Below, one piece after another: positions 35,560 to 43,657 of a stretch of 60,789 nucleotides of DNA (its first letter is position 1; each line of letters begins with the position of its first letter). The stretch spans positions 1 to 60,789 of the forward strand of contig NZ_AXVL01000023.1 in assembly GCF_000482505.1 (NCBI RefSeq). Direction: 5' to 3'. Source of the DNA: Leptotrichia trevisanii DSM 22070 (GTDB lineage: Bacteria; Fusobacteriota; Fusobacteriia; Fusobacteriales; Leptotrichiaceae). A program made the translations under genes and the position numbers. Below the pieces are notes generated by a model. The model was not told the DNA's origin. It ran no database searches and saw only the letters and a program-made list of their open reading frames with translations.

Positions 35560-37344
35560 TTACAAATTTTCTTTTATTGAAATAGCAATATTTTCTGGAA
35601 CGATTTCCATCAGTTCCTCCAATGTTGCATTCCGTATATTTTTTATCAATCCAAATTTTTTTATTAATTCCTTTTTACGTTTTGGCCCAATTCCTGCAAT
35701 ATCATCCAATGCACTTTTTACATTCCGTTTACTTCTTAACTTTCTATGATGTGTAATTCCAAATCTGTGGGCTTCATCCCGTAATCTTTGCAAAATTTTC
35801 AATGTTTCATCCGTTTTTTCAAATAAATACGGCTCACTTTCATAACTTTTGAAAATTTCCTCTTCCCTTTTTGCAATTCCAATCACATCGGTATGCTCTA
35901 TTTTTCCAAGTTTTTCCAGTACATCCACAGCCACTCCAAGCTGCCCTTTTCCACCGTCAATTAAAATTAAATTAGGCATTTTATCATTTTCTATTTTTGA
36001 ATATCTTCGTGTCAATGCTTCCCTCATCATTAAAAAGTCATCTGGCGTATCTTTTACAGTAATCTTAAAATGTCTATATTCCTTTGGCGTTGTTTCTCCA
36101 TCGAGTGCCACCGTCATCGCTGCAACCGCATCTTTTCCCTGAATATTCGAAATATCAAAACATTCAATTCTGTAAGGCAGGCTTTTTAATCGCAGTTCTT
36201 TTTTCAAGTTATGCAGCCCTTCCTGAACCATACGACGTTTTCTGTAATATTTATCCACTTCTTCACGCAGGTTTAAATATCCCATTTCCAGAAGCTGCAA
36301 TCTTCGGCTGTTTATTTTTGGAAAATGAAATTTTATTTCCTTATGCTTTTCAATTTTTGCCCATTCTTTTATCAAAAGTTCGCTTTGCGCAAATCGTTCA
36401 TCACAAATAATATGCTTTGGAATATTCCTCTTTTCATAATATGAAGTAATTAGCCGCTCGAACAGGTTTTCCTCCTGACTTCTCTCCAGCGAGATTATTA
36501 TATGATTTTTATTAATAACTTTCCCTTCCCGAATATTCAGCACGCACAAAAACACATTTTCCCTTTTTTCCTCAAACACAAACACGTCTTCATCAATTTC
36601 CTTGCTATATTCAATAATCTGTGTTTCCAGCATTTTTTTCATCACAGCCAGCTTTTCTCGCTCGTTAATTGCACGCTCAAATTCCATTTCATCACTAAAC
36701 TTTTTCATTCGGCTTTCCAGCATTTCAATAACCCTGTCAGAATGTCCCTTCAAAAAATTTTTGAAATTTTTTACATTTGTACTGTACTCATCTTCAATAT
36801 CCTTGTATTTACAGGGAGCAGGACAAGTTTTCATATAATATTTTAAACAAGGTTTTGTAATTTTGTCCATATTTCGATTGCAGTCCCGCACGGGAAATAT
36901 CTTAATAAGCGATTTCATTGCAAAAAATATCCCCATCGGATAAGGCCCGAAATATTCCGCATCTTCATTTAATTTTTTCGTGCTTCTCACAATTTCCACT
37001 TTAGGAAATTTTTCCTTTGTAAATTTTATATATGGATAAGTTTTTTCATCTTTTAATAAAATATTGTATTTTGGCTTATTCTTCTTTATAAGATTATTTT
37101 CCAGAATAAGCGCCTCAACTTCCGATTTACAGATAAAAAATTCAATATCCCTAATGTTTTTAACCAATTCCAGCGTTTTCTGATTATGCGAATTTACATT
37201 CATAAAATAAGACTTTACCCTATTTTGCAAATTTTTCGCCTTTCCCACATAAATAATCTTTCCACGCTCATTTTTCATCAGATAAACTCCTGGATGGGTG
37301 GGAATATCCTTGTATTTAATTGGTGACTTTATTTCTTCTTCCAT
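35560..37344 (-). CDS. uvrC: Excinuclease ABC subunit C
   Basis: This is the dual-incision nuclease of nucleotide excision repair, 594 residues. Domains in order: GIY-YIG nuclease (HPGVYLMKNERGKIIYVGKAKNLQNRV, residues 17-43), a Cys motif CLKYYMKTCPAPC (~165-177), the UvrB-binding UVR motif near 215, the RNase H-like endonuclease with FDISNIQGKDAVAAMTV near 400 and LILIDGGKGQL near 470, and C-terminal helix-hairpin-helix repeats (IAGIGPKRKKELIKKFG). The gene begins nine bases after rapZ ends, so the two form an operon. Confidence 0.96.
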   Translation of the reverse strand: MEEEIKSPIKYKDIPTHPGVYLMKNERGKIIYVGKAKNLQNRVKSYFMNVNSHNQKTLELVKNIRDIEFFICKSEVEALILENNLIKKNKPKYNILLKDEKTYPYIKFTKEKFPKVEIVRSTKKLNEDAEYFGPYPMGIFFAMKSLIKIFPVRDCNRNMDKITKPCLKYYMKTCPAPCKYKDIEDEYSTNVKNFKNFLKGHSDRVIEMLESRMKKFSDEMEFERAINEREKLAVMKKMLETQIIEYSKEIDEDVFVFEEKRENVFLCVLNIREGKVINKNHIIISLERSQEENLFERLITSYYEKRNIPKHIICDERFAQSELLIKEWAKIEKHKEIKFHFPKINSRRLQLLEMGYLNLREEVDKYYRKRRMVQEGLHNLKKELRLKSLPYRIECFDISNIQGKDAVAAMTVALDGETTPKEYRHFKITVKDTPDDFLMMREALTRRYSKIENDKMPNLILIDGGKGQLGVAVDVLEKLGKIEHTDVIGIAKREEEIFKSYESEPYLFEKTDETLKILQRLRDEAHRFGITHHRKLRSKRNVKSALDDIAGIGPKRKKELIKKFGLIKNIRNATLEELMEIVPENIAISIKENL

Positions 37345-37353
37345 TTTGCCTTT

Positions 37354-38235
37354 TTATACCTCCGTTTTATCACCTATTTCCCTATGGAATTTTGTTATCT
37401 TGTATTCCAGCCTTTCGGACAAATCTTTATGCAGCATATTTACAAAAGTTGCAGATCTGTGCTGCCCTCCTGAACATCCTATTCCTATACGCAAATGTGA
37501 CTTCCCGTCTTTCTCATACTTTGGTATCAGATATTCAAGCATATCAAGAAGCATTTTATAAAATTCCCTGCTTTCTTCAAGCCCCATTACATAATCCATA
37601 ACGTCCTTATGATTTCCTGTTTTATGCTTTAAATCTTCGATGTAATAAGGATTTGGCAAAAATCTCAAGTCAAACATCAAATGCAAATCCAGCGGGATTC
37701 CGTTCTTAAAACCAAAAGAAGTTAGATTTACACTTAATTTTGCTTTTTTCCCTGAATATTCCTTTTCCAGTATTTTCTGAAGTTCCTTTACAGACGTTTT
37801 AGTCGTGTCTATAACCAAATCCGCCTTTAACATAAAGTCCTTAATTATTTTCCTTTCAGCCTCTATATTTTCAAGCAGCGTATCATATAAATTTAAAGGG
37901 TGTTTTCTTCTGGAAAGCTCATATCTACTAAGAAGTACGTTGGTTCTGGCATCAAGATATATAATCTCATAGTCTATTCTGTTTTTATCCAGAAATTCAA
38001 GCTGCTTTAAAAACTGCTCTATAAATTCCTGATTTCTTATATCTATTGCAACTGCAACTTTATTTCTTTTTTTGTTACTTAGAAATATTTCATTCAGATA
38101 TTGAAACAAACTTATTGGAAAATTATCAATACAGAAATATTCCCTGTCCTCAAAAAAATTCATTGTTTCTGATTTTCCTGCACCACTCATCCCTGTTATT
38201 ATAACAAGCTCTTTTTTTTCTCCTTCATCTTCCAT
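37354..38235 (-). CDS. rapZ: RNase adapter/nucleotide-binding protein RapZ
   Basis: The ~293-residue protein has P-loop GMSGAGKSE near residue 15 and the conserved C-terminal GIGCSGGQHRSATFVN. Both define the RapZ/YvcJ family. In enterobacteria RapZ guides RNase E to GlmZ RNA to control amino-sugar synthesis; in other phyla the role is less clear. ATG at 38235 has AGAGGGAG before it and is preferred to an ATG at 38256, which lacks a ribosome site. It is in an operon with uvrC, with an extended -10 promoter at 38296-38304. Confidence 0.88.
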   Translation of the reverse strand: MEDEGEKKELVIITGMSGAGKSETMNFFEDREYFCIDNFPISLFQYLNEIFLSNKKRNKVAVAIDIRNQEFIEQFLKQLEFLDKNRIDYEIIYLDARTNVLLSRYELSRRKHPLNLYDTLLENIEAERKIIKDFMLKADLVIDTTKTSVKELQKILEKEYSGKKAKLSVNLTSFGFKNGIPLDLHLMFDLRFLPNPYYIEDLKHKTGNHKDVMDYVMGLEESREFYKMLLDMLEYLIPKYEKDGKSHLRIGIGCSGGQHRSATFVNMLHKDLSERLEYKITKFHREIGDKTEV

Positions 38236-38295
38236 TATTGTCTTGCTCCCTCTCATTTTATTATTATCCCATTTTTTTAATATTTTCCTTTGTTA

Positions 38296-38304
38296 ATTAT
38301 ACCA
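38296..38304 (-). promoter_or_regulatory. Extended -10 promoter for rapZ-uvrC
   Basis: The minus strand reads TGGTATAAT, an extended -10 element (TGn plus TATAAT). No clear -35 box is seen. Start would be ~55 bases before the chosen rapZ ATG. Confidence 0.5.
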
Positions 38305-38537
38305 TAAATTTCTCATTTAGATAAATTATTTTTAAAATATTTTAGCAACAATTATTATATTTTTTAAATGCCTATTCTAAGTCCTTTAAAAGCCTTCTAT
38401 GATACATTATTTATAATAAAATTACTTAAAATTGAACTCAAAAGTTACGACTATTCTACTCAAATCTAAAATTTGCCTAATCTTCATTAGTTCAAATTTA
38501 AAGGATTCAAATATAATCTAAAAACGGAGGAAATAAC

Positions 38538-39053
38538 ATGAAAAAATCTATCAATTTTATAATTTTAGGAGCCATTCTTTCCATAATTGCCATCAGCACC
38601 TGCATATTTACACAAAACAAAGCAGAGATTCCACAAAAAATGATAATTTCTGCTGTCAAAACATATTTTCCTATTGAAAAATCAATGTACACACTCGGAG
38701 ATATGAAACTTTCCAATCCAACAGTCTACTTTGAAAACGACAAACTCGTAATTGACTCGGATTATGAATTTCTAGGTATAGGTGCTACCAAACTAATCAC
38801 TGGAAAAGCAAGATTTGAAAGTGATTTAGACTATAAAAACTCAAACCTCTATCTTTGGAATTTCAATCTAAAAAAATTAACAACAAAGGACGGGCAAAAT
38901 ATTGAACCAGATAAATATGCTATTACTATTATAGGCACTATATCCTACGAACTGCAATACAAAAAGTCTTTATTCTATCTAGGCAATAATAAAAAATTTA
39001 AATCCATAAAAAGTGTTAAAATTAAAAATAATAAGGTTTTAGGAGAGAAATAG
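38538..39053 (+). CDS. DUF1439-like exported protein
   Basis: The 171-residue protein has a hydrophobic N-terminus (residues 6-24) with Cys in AISTC, a possible lipobox. The body follows the same layout as the lipoprotein at 25676-26203: PQKMIISAVKTYFPIEKS ... LSNPTVYFENDKLVIDSDYEF, then a strand-rich core and a final KIKNNKVLGEK. They are diverged paralogues of YceB/DUF1439 type. GGAGG precedes the ATG and TATAAT stands at 38512-38517. It is divergent from rapZ and closes with its own terminator, so it is monocistronic. Confidence 0.65.
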   Translation: MKKSINFIILGAILSIIAISTCIFTQNKAEIPQKMIISAVKTYFPIEKSMYTLGDMKLSNPTVYFENDKLVIDSDYEFLGIGATKLITGKARFESDLDYKNSNLYLWNFNLKKLTTKDGQNIEPDKYAITIIGTISYELQYKKSLFYLGNNKKFKSIKSVKIKNNKVLGEK

Positions 39054-39074
39054 AAAATCTGTTTCTCTTTTTTT
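39044..39074 (+). terminator. Terminator of the DUF1439-like gene
   Basis: Arms agagaaa (39044-39050) and tttctct (39062-39068) flank an 11-base loop that includes the stop codon; seven T follow. Confidence 0.7.
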
Positions 39075-39082
39075 GTAGCAAA

Positions 39083-39126
39083 TAAAAATAAGACTGCCTA
39101 AATTTTGTATTTTTAAGAAGTCTTAT
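39083..39126 (-). terminator. Terminator of the membrane-HTH gene
   Basis: On the minus strand ATAAGACT (39126-39119) pairs with AGTCTTAT (39095-39088), then U-rich TTTTATTT. It lies 81 bases beyond the stop at 39207. Confidence 0.6.
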
Positions 39127-39206
39127 ATATTTGTTTATTTTTTATTTTACTTCCTAATTTCAATAAGAATTTATCAAAATTAAAGTTTTTAATTTTATCT
39201 ATTTTT

Positions 39207-40730
39207 TTACTCATTACTGACAATCTTACGAAGATGTGTTTCTATTTTACTTTCAGATAAATTATATTTTTTTATAATTTTGCTATAATTAGAATCATTA
39301 ATTATCTCAATAACCAGAATATCTTTTTTTATTTTGTGTAAATATTTTTTTATTTTACTTCTAGACAAGTTATATTTTTTTACAATCTGACTATATTTTG
39401 GCTCATTAAATATTTCAGCAGTAAAAACCTCATTTTTTAATCTTTTCTCAATTTGATTAAGACGTCTTTTTATTTCATTAAATTCAAAACCTATACATCC
39501 AACAAAAAATTTTTCTTTTGACCAATTCTCTTTCCTTTCTCCCATGTAATTGCAAATAGAAGAATATTTTACTTTTTGAGAAAAATTTAAAGTAAAACGT
39601 TTCATACATATTTTTAGCAAATAATTTCTAAAAAAATAGATATCTGAATAAAAATTTCCATATTTTTTTTCAAAAAATTTTCTTAAGCTTCTTGTATAAC
39701 ATATCGTATAAATAACAGAAAAAAAATATACTCTAATAAAATTTTCTCTTCCATACAAAATTCCTAAAGATCTAATTAAACTAATTTCCATATGACTAAT
39801 TTCTAACCATTCTTTTAATTGTCTATTTAAAAATTTATAAAAATTGTTTCTTGTTTTAGAGTCTTTTAATTTCTTTTTACATAAAAATTTATAAATAATC
39901 TCATAATATTCATAATTTTTTTCTTTATCAAATTTATCCATCCATTCAAAAAAGCTAATATCGTATATACATTCTGAAGGAAAAATATATTCATTCGTTT
40001 TTACTGGAGAAGGTAAATATTTAAAAAGTTCCATAATTTTTCTTATTTTAAAATCTCCACTAAAAATTATCAAAATTCCAATAAAAAGAAGAGAAATACT
40101 AACTAAAACATTTTTGTCTTTTATTATACAATAATAATATATTAACGACGAATAAAGAAAAACTACAGCATAACAAATAAACAAATCCCATAAATAATAT
40201 TTAAAAAAAGTATAATTGTTTAATTTTGAACCAAATAATCCAAATATTTTTTTTAAACAATCAAATGGAAAAACATACGATATAACATCTTTCAGTTTTA
40301 GGTTAAATACTTTAATTAAACCATTTAAAATAAAAAAAATTGAAAAAATCATGATAATTTCATTTCTAATTTCTAGAATAACTACAGAAAATATTATATA
40401 AATAACTCCATACTGCGACAACATTATAAAAATATAATCTATTATTTTATATAAAATGTTTGTAATTAATGATAATTTAGGAACATCAAAGGTCAAAATT
40501 TCTAAAGAAAGAAAAGTTACAATGACAAGTAAACCAAGAATATATACAACTGAAATCTTTTCATTTAACATATATTTTTGATATATGGCAGAAAACCAAA
40601 ACATAATATAAAAAATTGAGATTCTCTGTGTTTCAGAAAAATCTTTATACAACATAACAGGAAGAAAAGTTGTCATAAAAAAAAACTTTTCAGAATTAAA
40701 GAGATTAATTAAATTTTTTAAACTTTCCAT
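39207..40730 (-). CDS. Polytopic membrane protein with two C-terminal HTH-like repeats
   Basis: I recognise no family for this 507-residue protein. Residues 1-235 hold about six or seven transmembrane helices rich in Ile, Phe and Tyr. The middle (240-420) is charged with scattered aromatic residues. Residues 443-507 hold two copies of a ~36-residue unit, YSQIVKKYNLSRSKIKKYL and YSKIIKKYNLSESKIETHL (Tyr446 and Tyr482), which look like helix-turn-helix motifs. If cytoplasmic, they could bind DNA or protein. A LuxR-like regulator anchored in the membrane is one reading; the evidence is only the repeat. Confidence 0.6.
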   Translation of the reverse strand: MESLKNLINLFNSEKFFFMTTFLPVMLYKDFSETQRISIFYIMFWFSAIYQKYMLNEKISVVYILGLLVIVTFLSLEILTFDVPKLSLITNILYKIIDYIFIMLSQYGVIYIIFSVVILEIRNEIIMIFSIFFILNGLIKVFNLKLKDVISYVFPFDCLKKIFGLFGSKLNNYTFFKYYLWDLFICYAVVFLYSSLIYYYCIIKDKNVLVSISLLFIGILIIFSGDFKIRKIMELFKYLPSPVKTNEYIFPSECIYDISFFEWMDKFDKEKNYEYYEIIYKFLCKKKLKDSKTRNNFYKFLNRQLKEWLEISHMEISLIRSLGILYGRENFIRVYFFSVIYTICYTRSLRKFFEKKYGNFYSDIYFFRNYLLKICMKRFTLNFSQKVKYSSICNYMGERKENWSKEKFFVGCIGFEFNEIKRRLNQIEKRLKNEVFTAEIFNEPKYSQIVKKYNLSRSKIKKYLHKIKKDILVIEIINDSNYSKIIKKYNLSESKIETHLRKIVSNE

Positions 40731-41020
40731 CTTTAAAATCCTTTCATAAAATTTACTAAACTTTTTTTATTTTTAAACATCAATCATCATTTTCTTATAA
40801 CTACATAGTTAATTATTCATTTTATATTTTCTTAGATTAATTTTAAAAAAAACAATATTTTCAAATTAAAAATAATTTTTTTCTAAACAATTAATATAAA
40901 ATTCTTTCTTTTAACTTTTATTTTAAAATGTTTTCGTTATGAGTATACCTTATAAATTAACAAAAATCAATTTTCTTACATAAGATTATCTCAAATTATA
41001 AAAAAATTATTAAAAAATAT
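40731..41020. other. Intergenic stretch, nothing recognised
   Basis: Very AT-rich DNA between the divergent membrane-HTH and adhP genes. No reading frame with a ribosome site and no RNA fold was found. Confidence 0.5.
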
Positions 41021-41049
41021 TTGACTTTTTTAATTTTATGGGGTATACA
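41021..41049 (+). promoter_or_regulatory. adhP promoter
   Basis: TTGACT (41021-41026), exactly 17 bases, then TATACA (41044-41049). Start would fall near 41056, inside the palindrome that follows. Confidence 0.75.
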
Positions 41050-41051
41050 TT

Positions 41052-41077
41052 ATTATGTGAACAGTTATTCACATAAT
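41052..41077 (+). promoter_or_regulatory. 26-bp palindromic operator at the adhP start
   Basis: Perfect 10-bp arms attatgtgaa (41052-41061) and ttcacataat (41068-41077) surround cagtta, directly after the -10 box. The TGTGA/TCACA core recalls Rex and CRP sites, but its central spacing is 8 bases where those have 6, so the regulator is unknown. Confidence 0.65.
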
Positions 41078-41115
41078 GGAATATAAAAATTTAAATGTAG
41101 AAAGGAAATAATATA

Positions 41116-42159
41116 ATGAAAGCAGTAGTAGTTAATAAAGAAGGAACTGGAATAGAAGTTGTAGAAAAAGAATTAAGAGGGTTAAAAGCGGGAGAAGCGT
41201 TAGTTGATGTGGAATATTGCGGTGTTTGCCATACTGATTTACATGTGGCTCATGGAGATTTTGGAAAAGTTCCAGGAAGAGTTTTGGGACATGAAGGAAT
41301 TGGAATTGTAAGAGAAGTTGCTGATGGTGTGACATCTTTGAAACCTGGAGATAGAGTAAGTATTGCCTGGTTCTTTGAAGGATGTGGAAAATGTGAATAC
41401 TGTATCAATGGACAGGAAACATTGTGTAGAGATGTAATAAATGCAGGATATTCTGCTGATGGAGGAATGGCTGAACAATGTATCGTTACAGCTGATTATG
41501 CGGTAAAAGTTCCAGAAGAATTGGATCCAGCTCAAGCCAGCAGTATCACTTGTGCAGGAGTTACAACTTATAAGGCAATAAAAGTTGGAAAACCTCAACC
41601 AGGACAATGGGTAGTAATTTACGGTGCTGGAGGATTAGGAAACTTGGCAGTTCAATATGCTAAAAAAGTATTTAATACTCATGTAATCGCTGTTGATATA
41701 AACGATGATAAATTAGCACTTGCTAAAGAAGTTGGAGCTGACTATATAATAAATGGTGCAAAAGAAGATCCTGTTGCAAAAATTAAGGAATTAAGTGGGC
41801 TTGGAGCTCATATTGCTGTAGTTACTGCTGTATCAAAAGTTGCATTTAATCAAGGTATTGATTCAGTAAGAGCCGCTGGAAAAGTTGTTGCAGTTGGACT
41901 TCCATCAGAAACTATGGACTTGCCAATCGTAAAAACAGTATTAGATGGTATCGAAGTAATCGGATCGCTTGTTGGAACAAGGGAAGACTTAAGAGAAGCA
42001 TTCCAATTTGGAGCAGAAGGATTGGTTGTTCCAGTAGTTCAAACAAGAAATATCGACGAAGCTCCTGAAATTTTTAAAGAAATGGAAGAAGGAACAATTC
42101 AGGGACGTATGGTAATCGATATGCACTCACATTCTTGTGGTTGTGGACACAAACACTAA
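41116..42159 (+). CDS. adhP: Zinc-dependent alcohol dehydrogenase
   Basis: The 347-residue medium-chain dehydrogenase interconverts alcohols and aldehydes with NAD(H). Catalytic zinc ligands are in [11 protein letters not shown] and GHEGIGIV. The structural zinc site is [16 protein letters not shown] (residues ~92-107) and the NAD loop is [12 protein letters not shown] near 175. The body matches AdhP. The C-terminus extends beyond the usual end into [12 protein letters not shown], a Cys/His-rich tail that could bind metal. Ribosome site AAAGGAAA precedes the ATG. Base composition is less AT-biased than its neighbours, as for a highly expressed gene. Confidence 0.92.
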   Translation: MKAVVVNKEGTGIEVVEKELRGLKAGEALVDVEYCGVCHTDLHVAHGDFGKVPGRVLGHEGIGIVREVADGVTSLKPGDRVSIAWFFEGCGKCEYCINGQETLCRDVINAGYSADGGMAEQCIVTADYAVKVPEELDPAQASSITCAGVTTYKAIKVGKPQPGQWVVIYGAGGLGNLAVQYAKKVFNTHVIAVDINDDKLALAKEVGADYIINGAKEDPVAKIKELSGLGAHIAVVTAVSKVAFNQGIDSVRAAGKVVAVGLPSETMDLPIVKTVLDGIEVIGSLVGTREDLREAFQFGAEGLVVPVVQTRNIDEAPEIFKEMEEGTIQGRMVIDMHSHSCGCGHKH

Positions 42160-42190
42160 TTTCATTTAAATTCATCTAAATAAATAAAAA

Positions 42191-42226
42191 AATGTAATTA
42201 ACTTGATTGTTAGTTACATTTTTTAT
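42191..42226 (+). terminator. Terminator of adhP
   Basis: Stem aatgtaattaac/gttagttacatt (42191-42202 and 42209-42220) with one pair that is U-G on the plus strand but a mismatch on the minus strand, then six T. The wobble shows the plus-strand direction. Confidence 0.75.
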
Positions 42227-42435
42227 TATTTATACTTAAATTTTATTTAGCGAGAAATTAAAACTTAACATAATTTCTATTTTCTAAATAAGATTTAGTA
42301 TTAGATTATTTTGTTTAATAACAGTAAAATTATATTTAACTATTTGGAAACACTAACTTTTTATCTTTTGTTAAAAAAGTTTATAATAAATTTGTTATTT
42401 TAATGGGATTTAGTATTAATTTTGAAAAATTAAAT

Positions 42436-42933
42436 TTAAAATTTCAATCTCATTTCATACCAGACAGCACCGCCATGAACAGACTCTGAAACTCCTTCAT
42501 TTTCAAAACCAAATTTTGAATAATATGAAACAAGTTTATCTTTACAAGTTAAGACTACCCCTTTTCTGCCTTTACTTTTTGCCTCAAAAATAAGCTCATT
42601 GATTAATTTTTCAGCATATCCTCTCTTTCTATATTCAGGCAGCGTATTCACTCCAAAAATTATTTGCCAATTTCCTTTTTCGTTATGTAAATTAGGATTT
42701 TCATACATTTCATCTGACAAATTTGGACTATCTGTTGCCATTCCATTCACAAAACTTACAATTTTTTTATTTCCATCTTTTCCTTCATCTTCAAGAATCC
42801 AGAAATAATCAGGATAAACAGCCAATCTTCCTTCAAAAGATTCCCTAGTTGCAGCTTCACTTGCTGGAAAACACGTCGCTTCTATTGCCGTTATCTCATC
42901 CAAATCTTCTATTTTTGCCTTTCTAATGTTCAT
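42436..42933 (-). CDS. GNAT-family N-acetyltransferase
   Basis: The 165-residue protein opens MNIRKAKIEDLDEITAIEATCFP and has the acetyl-CoA site FGVNTLPEYRKRGYAEKLINELI near residue 100, with Arg-x-x-Gly. It transfers acetyl from CoA to an amine of unknown identity. The C-terminal YYSKFGFENEGVSES is a usual GNAT strand/loop. The start follows GAAGGGAAA. It stands 83 bases after the secreted-protein gene on the same strand. Confidence 0.8.
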   Translation of the reverse strand: MNIRKAKIEDLDEITAIEATCFPASEAATRESFEGRLAVYPDYFWILEDEGKDGNKKIVSFVNGMATDSPNLSDEMYENPNLHNEKGNWQIIFGVNTLPEYRKRGYAEKLINELIFEAKSKGRKGVVLTCKDKLVSYYSKFGFENEGVSESVHGGAVWYEMRLKF

Positions 42934-43016
42934 AATTTATTTTCCCTTCAACTTTTTGTTATTAAATTATAACATTTCATAGAACACAAATCTAGTTATT
43001 AATTTATTATTTTCGA

Positions 43017-43616
43017 TTAATAGGACACCTGTCTATCATTTATAAAAATTCTTGGATTTGCTGAACTAAACAAGGGGTAACCCTTATTATTCAATCTTGC
43101 ATCATATACCGCTATTTTTTGCACATTAATTTCATTTTTCCAAATATATTTTGCTAATTTGTCGTCTAAATAAATTTTTCTTCCAGAAACTTTTCTTTTA
43201 TATTCATTTTCTCTCTTTTTATAACACTCTTCCACTCCTGAACCAATTTCATACACAGGAAATTTAGCGTATCCATAAAATGTTCTAAATCCTATTATTG
43301 ACAAAAAATCTCTTGAATTTATCGTACATTCATAATAAAAAGTTTTGCTCGTTGAACTTTCAAAATTTCTATATAAACTTTCCGAATATGCTTTTTCATC
43401 ATTCATTTTTTCTACTAATCTGTATTCTCTTTTATCTTTCGGATTTATCACTTTTCCATCTACAATATTTTCATCTCTTGAGCTTGAACTCGAACTTGAG
43501 TAACTGTTACCGCCTATAAAAGCATCTCTTAATTTAGACCAAAAATCGGCTTTCACTTGTTGTGTTATTACTGTAAATACCAATAGAACCAGTAAAAGAA
43601 CTTTTTTTCTTTTCAT
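43017..43616 (-). CDS. Secreted protein of unknown function, next to the pseudo-subtilisin autotransporter
   Basis: The 199-residue protein has a signal peptide (MKRKKVLLLVLLVFTVITQQVKA, cut before DFWSK). A Ser-rich linker (residues ~40-47) comes next, followed by a ~150-residue domain with two cysteines, in FYYECTINS and VEECYKK, that could form a disulfide. I recognise no family. The gene starts 41 bases after the autotransporter stop, so the two are probably cotranscribed and this protein may work in the periplasm or at the surface with it. TAGGAG precedes the ATG. Confidence 0.65.
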   Translation of the reverse strand: MKRKKVLLLVLLVFTVITQQVKADFWSKLRDAFIGGNSYSSSSSSSRDENIVDGKVINPKDKREYRLVEKMNDEKAYSESLYRNFESSTSKTFYYECTINSRDFLSIIGFRTFYGYAKFPVYEIGSGVEECYKKRENEYKRKVSGRKIYLDDKLAKYIWKNEINVQKIAVYDARLNNKGYPLFSSANPRIFINDRQVSY

Positions 43617-43657
43617 AAAAAATCATCTCCTAAAATTTCTTGCTTCTTTGCAAAATG

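Noticed and set aside
41052-41077. Classic Rex or CRP site
   Set aside because: The TGTGA and TCACA halves are separated by 8 bases; both known sites need 6.
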